Shown here: piece by piece, positions 59,566-64,000 of the stretch
Position numbering within the stretch: the stretch's first letter is position 1
How the letters are laid out: each line of letters begins with the position of its first letter
Source of the DNA: Clostridiaceae bacterium
GTDB taxonomy: Bacteria > Bacillota > Clostridia > Lachnospirales > Lachnospiraceae
DNA length: 64,000 bases
Assembly (NCBI GenBank): GCA_910574345.1
Contig: CAJSZV010000005.1
Location: forward strand, 124,001 to 188,000
Direction: 5' to 3'
Translations under genes and position numbers: made by a program
Notes under the pieces: model-generated
Database searches by the model: none
Told to the model about the DNA's origin: nothing
What the model saw: the letters and a program-made list of their open reading frames with translations, nothing else

Positions 59566-62182
59566 TTGTAGCGTCGCCATAGTACGCTCTCAAATACATC
59601 TCTTTGATCTCGCTCATGAGAGGATATCTTGGGTTGGCGCCGGTACACTGGTCGTCAAATGCCTGCTCTACCATCTCATCAAGAGTATCCAGGAAATACT
59701 TCTCATCTACGCCATAGTCTGCGATGGTCTTCTTAACGCCTACGGCTGCCTTCAGCTCTTCGATCTTCTCGATCAGTTTCTTAACTGCTTCTTCATCGTC
59801 CTTTGCCTGAATGCCTACGAACCGGGCGCACTCTGCGTATCTTGCGCGGGTGTGCGGATACTGGTACTGGGAGAAGGTTCCCATCTTGGCCGGGCACTCT
59901 TCTGCGTTAAACTCCACTACTAAGGAGATCAGCAGGGCGTTGGCAATACCGTGAGGCAGATGATGGAATGCGCCCAGCTTGTGGGCCATGGAGTGGCATA
60001 CTCCCAGGAATGCATTGGCAAATGCCATACCGGCCAGGCAGGAAGCGTCTGCCATCTTCTGACGTGCATCTACGTTGCTGCCTTCATTATAACATGTGGG
60101 AAGGTATTCGAAAACATTTTTCATTGCCTTTAATGCAAGACCGTCTGTATAGTCTGTGGCCATAACGGATGCATAGGCCTCCAGTGCATGGGTCAGAACG
60201 TCAACGCCGGAAGCGCTGGTCAGTCCCTTAGGCTGGCTCATCATATTGTCCGTATCCACGATAGCCATGTTGGGCAGAAGCTGATAGTCTGCAAGCGGAT
60301 ACTTCACGCCGGTCTCCTGATCTGTGATAACGGCAAATGGCGTTACCTCGGAACCTGTACCGGAGGAAGTGGGGATTGCCACAAAGTAAGCCTTCTCGCC
60401 CATCTTGGGGAAGGTGTAAACTCTCTTGCGGATGTCGATAAAGCGCATGGCCATATCCTGGAAGTCTACTTCCGGATGCTCGTACATTACCCACATGATC
60501 TTGCCGGCATCCATAGCGGAACCGCCGCCCAGTGCGATGATCACATCCGGCTGGAATGCAGTCATGGCCTTGGCGCCTTCCTGTGCATTGGCCAGAGTTG
60601 GATCGGGCTGAACGTTGGAGAAGCACTGATATACAATGCCCATCTCATCTAATTTGTCGGTAATCGGCTTGGTATAGCCGTTCATGTATAAGAAGGAGTC
60701 GGTCACGATGAAGGCTCTCTTCTTGCCTAATACATATTTTAACTCTTCTAATGCAACAGGCATACAGCCTTTCTTAAAGTATACTTTTTCGGGTGCACGG
60801 AACCAAAGCATATTCTCTCTCCTCTCGGCTACGGTCTTGATATTCAGCAGGTGCTTCACACCTACGTTCTCGGATACGGAGTTGCCGCCCCAGCTGCCGC
60901 AGCCCAGTGTCAGGGAAGGAGTCAGCTTAAAGTTATACAGATCACCGATTCCGCCGTGGGAAGAAGGAGTATTGATAACGATACGGCAGGTCTTCATGGC
61001 AGCTGCATGCTTTGCCATCTTCTCCTGCTCTCTCACGTCAATGTACAGGGAAGCGGTATGGCCGTAGCCGCCGTCCGCCACCAGTCTCTCGGCCTTGGCG
61101 ACAGCCTCGTCAAAGGTCTTTGCCTTGTACATGGCCAGTACCGGAGAAAGCTTCTCATGAGCAAATTCCTCGGAGATATCCACGGACTCCACCTCGCCGA
61201 TAAGGATCTTGGCGCTCTTTGGAACTTCCACACCTGCCAGCTGTGCGATCCTGTACGCGCTCTGGCCAACGATCTTGGCATTTAAGGCGCCGTTAATGAG
61301 GATGGTCTTGCGGACTTTGTTCAGCTCGTCTCCCTTTAAGAAATAGCATCCTCTCACTTCAAACTCTTTCCTAACCTGGTCATATACAGGCTCCAGAACC
61401 GTCACGGACTGCTCGGAAGCACAGATCATACCATTGTCAAAGGTCTTGGAATGGATGATAGAACTTACCGCCATCTTCACATCGGCGGTATCATCAATAA
61501 TAACCGGTGTGTTGCCGGCGCCTACGCCCAGTGCCGGTTTGCCGGAAGAGTATGCTGCCATTACCATGCCCGGACCGCCGGTGGCCAGGATCGTATCAGA
61601 ATTCTTCATAACTTCCTGGGTCAGTTCCAGTGAAGGCACGTCAATCCAGCCGATGATTCCTTCGGGAGCTCCGGCTTTTACGGCAGCATCCAGAACAATC
61701 TTTGCTGCTGCAATAGTACAGTTTTTAGCACGTGGATGTGGGGAAATAATAATTGCGTTTCTTGTCTTTAATGCAATTAATGTCTTGAAGATAGCTGTAG
61801 ATGTCGGATTGGTAGTCGGAATAACCGCTGCAATGAGACCGATAGGCTCTGCAACTTTTTTGATGCCGTAGGCCTTGTCTTCTTCCACAACGCCGCAGGT
61901 CTTTGTATTCTTATAAGCATTATAGATATACTCTGCCGCATAATTGTTCTTGATTACCTTGTCCTCGACAACCCCCATGCCTGTCTCGGAAACGGCCATC
62001 TTTGCAAGAGGAATTCTCTGCATGTTTGCTGCCTTTGCTGCTTCAAAGAAGATCTTGTCTACCTGCTCCTGGGTGTAGGTAGCAAATACCTTCTGTGCTT
62101 CGCGCATTGCCTTCATCTTAGCGGTCAATGCTTCCACACTGTCGATGATTTCTGGTACGGTGTTCCTTTCAGTTTTTGCCAT
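59543..62182 (-). CDS. adhE: Bifunctional acetaldehyde-CoA/alcohol dehydrogenase
   Basis: 879 residues, full AdhE length. The N-terminal acetylating aldehyde dehydrogenase half has the catalytic Cys in SKTFDNGMICASEQS-type motif (core GMICASEQS, about 256) and NAD site VGAGNTPV. The C-terminal iron alcohol dehydrogenase half has GGGSAMDAGK, and the metal histidines in CHSMAHKLGAFHHLPHGIAN (core HKLGAFHHLPHG). It turns acetyl-CoA to ethanol with two NADH. GGAGGTCC precedes the ATG. Its 3' end lies in the repeat array. Confidence 0.97.
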   Translation of the reverse strand: MAKTERNTVPEIIDSVEALTAKMKAMREAQKVFATYTQEQVDKIFFEAAKAANMQRIPLAKMAVSETGMGVVEDKVIKNNYAAEYIYNAYKNTKTCGVVEEDKAYGIKKVAEPIGLIAAVIPTTNPTSTAIFKTLIALKTRNAIIISPHPRAKNCTIAAAKIVLDAAVKAGAPEGIIGWIDVPSLELTQEVMKNSDTILATGGPGMVMAAYSSGKPALGVGAGNTPVIIDDTADVKMAVSSIIHSKTFDNGMICASEQSVTVLEPVYDQVRKEFEVRGCYFLKGDELNKVRKTILINGALNAKIVGQSAYRIAQLAGVEVPKSAKILIGEVESVDISEEFAHEKLSPVLAMYKAKTFDEAVAKAERLVADGGYGHTASLYIDVREQEKMAKHAAAMKTCRIVINTPSSHGGIGDLYNFKLTPSLTLGCGSWGGNSVSENVGVKHLLNIKTVAERRENMLWFRAPEKVYFKKGCMPVALEELKYVLGKKRAFIVTDSFLYMNGYTKPITDKLDEMGIVYQCFSNVQPDPTLANAQEGAKAMTAFQPDVIIALGGGSAMDAGKIMWVMYEHPEVDFQDMAMRFIDIRKRVYTFPKMGEKAYFVAIPTSSGTGSEVTPFAVITDQETGVKYPLADYQLLPNMAIVDTDNMMSQPKGLTSASGVDVLTHALEAYASVMATDYTDGLALKAMKNVFEYLPTCYNEGSNVDARQKMADASCLAGMAFANAFLGVCHSMAHKLGAFHHLPHGIANALLISLVVEFNAEECPAKMGTFSQYQYPHTRARYAECARFVGIQAKDDEEAVKKLIEKIEELKAAVGVKKTIADYGVDEKYFLDTLDEMVEQAFDDQCTGANPRYPLMSEIKEMYLRAYYGDATSSAKQDE

Positions 62183-62233
62183 ACTGGACCTCCATAATGA
62201 AATTTTGTTTCTTGGTTAATGGGTTGCATATCA

Positions 62234-62295
62234 TTGATATTTTTTTAACATATCTCACGGTTTTTATTGTACTATTTCGTTAAAAAAATATCAAT
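62234..62295 (-). promoter_or_regulatory. adhE promoter flanked by two Rex-like operators
   Basis: Promoter on the minus strand: TTGATA (62294-62289), 17 bases, TACAAT (62271-62266). A perfect 17-base inverted pair, ATTGATATTTTTTTAAC (62233-62249) and its complement (62279-62295), covers the -35 and the early transcribed region. Each copy matches the Rex consensus TTGTTAA-N4-TTAACAA in most positions (TTGATAT-TTTT-TTAACAT). Rex, an NADH sensor, commonly represses adhE. Confidence 0.65.
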
Positions 62296-62356
62296 ACGTA
62301 TTTTTCACAAATATATACGATATTTTTAGTGGGTTTTGTGTATATTTTAAAAGGTA

Positions 62357-62396
62357 TCAGAACAGGCCGGAAATCCTTTTTTCCAGCCTGTTCTGA
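62357..62396 (-). terminator. Terminator of the surface-protein gene
   Basis: TCAGAACAGGC and GCCTGTTCTGA form an 11-base stem; the minus strand continues ATACCTTTTAAAA. Confidence 0.7.
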
Positions 62397-62404
62397 ATAT
62401 CCTT

Positions 62405-64000
62405 TTACTGCTTTTCTTTATCTCTGATATGCAGTGCCTTGACTGTACATGCACCTCCGAAAGCACCTGCAAACAGCAATGCCCACAAGGCAGAAGTTAT
62501 GCCATCGCCAACCTTAGGAAGACCATACATAGGAATCTCATTCTCCAATATGTACATCCACTGCTTTGTCACCGAATTCCACACCTTTACATAAGTCAGG
62601 GGAACTCCATCTTTCATAATAGTGATTCTCTCCGGGCTGTCAGGGTCATTGGGGTCAGGCAGCTCTGTGGGATATTCGGGGGTATTGGGTTCTGGCGGCT
62701 TTGGAGGATCCTTGGGTTCCTTAGGCGGAACTCTCGGATCTTTTGGCGGATCTCCTGGGTCATCAGAGGAGCCGCCTGGATTGTCAGGAGGATCTACGGG
62801 TTTTTCAGGGGGGTTTTCCGGTTTCCCAGGAGGATTCTCCGTGATCTCCCGGCAGTATCGCAGGATGATCGTCTCATCCCCTGCCTCCGTGGAGACAGCC
62901 CACTGCTTGTCCGGATCGCAGTTGTAGCTGCTGTGATCCGTGGCAGTGCCATAACCTGCATTGATGTACTCATACAGCTGATTCTTATACTCCGGCTTAT
63001 GATCCTCATCCCTTGCGGTATGGGTAGAAGCCAGAGGGGCATAGACTGTTTCTATTTCTGTTCTTCCCACAAAAGTGTAGACAAAGCCGTCATTGTGTTC
63101 CAAAGTACCGGTAAATACATGGGAACTGTCCTCATCCGGAGATGAAGCATTTTCCTCGTCCTCAGAACTGCTATCGGACCCGTTGGCGTCTCCCAGAGTT
63201 TCCGCCTCACCGCCCAGGTTCGCTCCTGGTTTCCGGAAGTAGTATTCATGGACAATATTGTAGCTTCCTTCCAGTTCCCGATAGTAACGCAGGATAATGA
63301 TCTGATTCCCTTCCTCCGTACCTTCCGCTGATGTCCAGTCGTTATTAGGCCGGTAGACCCAGCCGTCACCGGCATATTCATCCTTACCCGGGTCATATCC
63401 ATTCCCATTGCCGGTTTCCTCTATGATTCCGTATTGGGGCCGACCGTCATAGGTATATGTATATTTCCTCCCATTCACTTCAAAATTGGTTGGGCTTGTC
63501 ACTTTCTCAACACCTTCACCCATGTACTTTACACCCAATTCTCCATCCTGAGGCAGGATGCCGCTGGTGCCCTCCCAGTGATCACCGTCTTTATCCCGGA
63601 AATAGTATACATGGATTACATTATAGCTTCCCTTCGGCTGTCTGTCCCGATAGTAGCGGAGGATAATAATCTGGCTGGCATCTTTGGTGACGTCAATGTA
63701 ATCCTTATCAGGCTCAACACCATAATTCAGGAGTTCGTCAGCTGAGCCCTGTCCATTGCCCTCTATGACAATACCGTTGTCATCCAATGCAATATCCCTA
63801 TAAGCTTTGTCATTACAGGACGCCGCATCAAAGGCTTCCCGGAAATCTCGAACTTCACTGCCGTCGGTCTTTTTATCAGAGGATTTGTCTGCATCTTTAT
63901 CCTGGACAGCTTCTTCTTTCGGTTTTTCCTCTTCTCCCCTGTCAGCAGCACTGCCGGTTTCCTCTTTTGAAGATTCCTCCTCGCCTTTGCCGGCGGCACT
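62405..64000 (-). CDS. Cell-wall-anchored repeat protein (5' part beyond the window)
   Basis: 532 codons visible, open to the right edge. From that edge: an acidic low-complexity stretch (Glu/Lys/Ser), then three modules each with an IIILRYYR-like strand and, in the first two, SYN(V/I)(I/V)H-YYFR (about 110 residues each), a proline-rich PP-K-P stalk of about 80 residues, a short beta segment, and a C-terminal sorting signal: LPKVGD, hydrophobic SALWALLFAGAFGGACTV, basic KALHIRDKEKQ. The LPKVGD form departs from LPKTGD at the residue where sortase cuts. Surface adhesin or stalk protein is likely. The signal peptide is outside the window. Confidence 0.78.
   Translation of the reverse strand, partial: SAAGKGEEESSKEETGSAADRGEEEKPKEEAVQDKDADKSSDKKTDGSEVRDFREAFDAASCNDKAYRDIALDDNGIVIEGNGQGSADELLNYGVEPDKDYIDVTKDASQIIILRYYRDRQPKGSYNVIHVYYFRDKDGDHWEGTSGILPQDGELGVKYMGEGVEKVTSPTNFEVNGRKYTYTYDGRPQYGIIEETGNGNGYDPGKDEYAGDGWVYRPNNDWTSAEGTEEGNQIIILRYYRELEGSYNIVHEYYFRKPGANLGGEAETLGDANGSDSSSEDEENASSPDEDSSHVFTGTLEHNDGFVYTFVGRTEIETVYAPLASTHTARDEDHKPEYKNQLYEYINAGYGTATDHSSYNCDPDKQWAVSTEAGDETIILRYCREITENPPGKPENPPEKPVDPPDNPGGSSDDPGDPPKDPRVPPKEPKDPPKPPEPNTPEYPTELPDPNDPDSPERITIMKDGVPLTYVKVWNSVTKQWMYILENEIPMYGLPKVGDGITSALWALLFAGAFGGACTVKALHIRDKEKQ

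Noticed and set aside
59185-59571. Three short plus-strand frames in the 133-base repeat array
   Set aside because: They are the same repeat read three times; no start site and opposite to the gene direction.

Overview
The window looks like chromosome from a mid-GC Gram-positive anaerobe of the Lachnospiraceae (Clostridium cluster XIVa) type. This rests on the mcsA-mcsB-clpC / small conserved protein / radA order, strong Shine-Dalgarno sites, consensus -35/-10 promoters with 17-base spacers, the fermentative adhE, GH4 glycosidases, YesMN-type two-component control and an LPKTGD-like sorting signal. No taxonomic search was possible, so the assignment is inference.

Layout. 1-6590: protein quality control (mcsA, mcsB, clpC), a conserved small protein and radA. 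6598-12368: a PadR regulator with its operators and a SEDS (RodA/FtsW)-like membrane protein, tRNA-Trp, 5-formyl-THF cyclo-ligase, an HPr-like protein lacking the phosphorylatable histidine, and a nuclease-helicase fusion. 12370-20920: a complete oligopeptide ABC operon (binding protein, two permeases, two ATPases) with an S9 peptidase inside it, ending against a LysR gene. 21236-27139: a compact seven-gene cassette: circularly permuted ATP-grasp, alpha-E protein, transglutaminase-like protein, an apparently active and an apparently metal-site-less M14 deacylase, a sigma-70-like fragment and a histidine phosphatase. It sits behind a promoter followed at once by a terminator-like hairpin. This is my best candidate for an undescribed system. 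27140-31395: hybrid histidine kinase, RpiR regulator, GH4 6-phospho-glycosidase. 31545-32290: an AT-rich islet with two small genes. 32338-41348: YesN/YesM two-component system and a sugar ABC transporter with an amidohydrolase and a CHEV-type GH4 enzyme, probably for galacturonide oligomers. 41439-47390: an AT-rich accessory island with a membrane protein, two paralogous secreted proteins, a possible MITE and an IS1634-family element whose left end is duplicated. 47488-54311: tRNA-Lys, thioredoxin, a 48-residue protein, trmB, a DUF4145-SH3 protein, a DUF1461 membrane protein, a D,D-carboxypeptidase and a KdpDE-like two-component pair. 54316-64000 (minus strand): a DEDDh exonuclease with a probable leaderless transcript, a frameshifted MerR gene, a flavin-rich surface lipoprotein under a MerR-type promoter, an APH-like kinase, a tandem repeat array, adhE with Rex-like operators, and a cell-wall-anchored protein cut off by the window edge.

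How parts work together: peptides brought in by the opp system can be trimmed by the co-transcribed S9 peptidase; YesMN and the divergent sugar operon form a sense-and-import unit; MerR, a 19-base-spacer promoter and the FMN/FAD lipoprotein form an extracellular reduction unit whose regulator looks broken. A dispersed hairpin-bearing repeat lies downstream of both clpC and adhE, in the same orientation relative to each gene; near adhE it has expanded into an array with a 133-base period.
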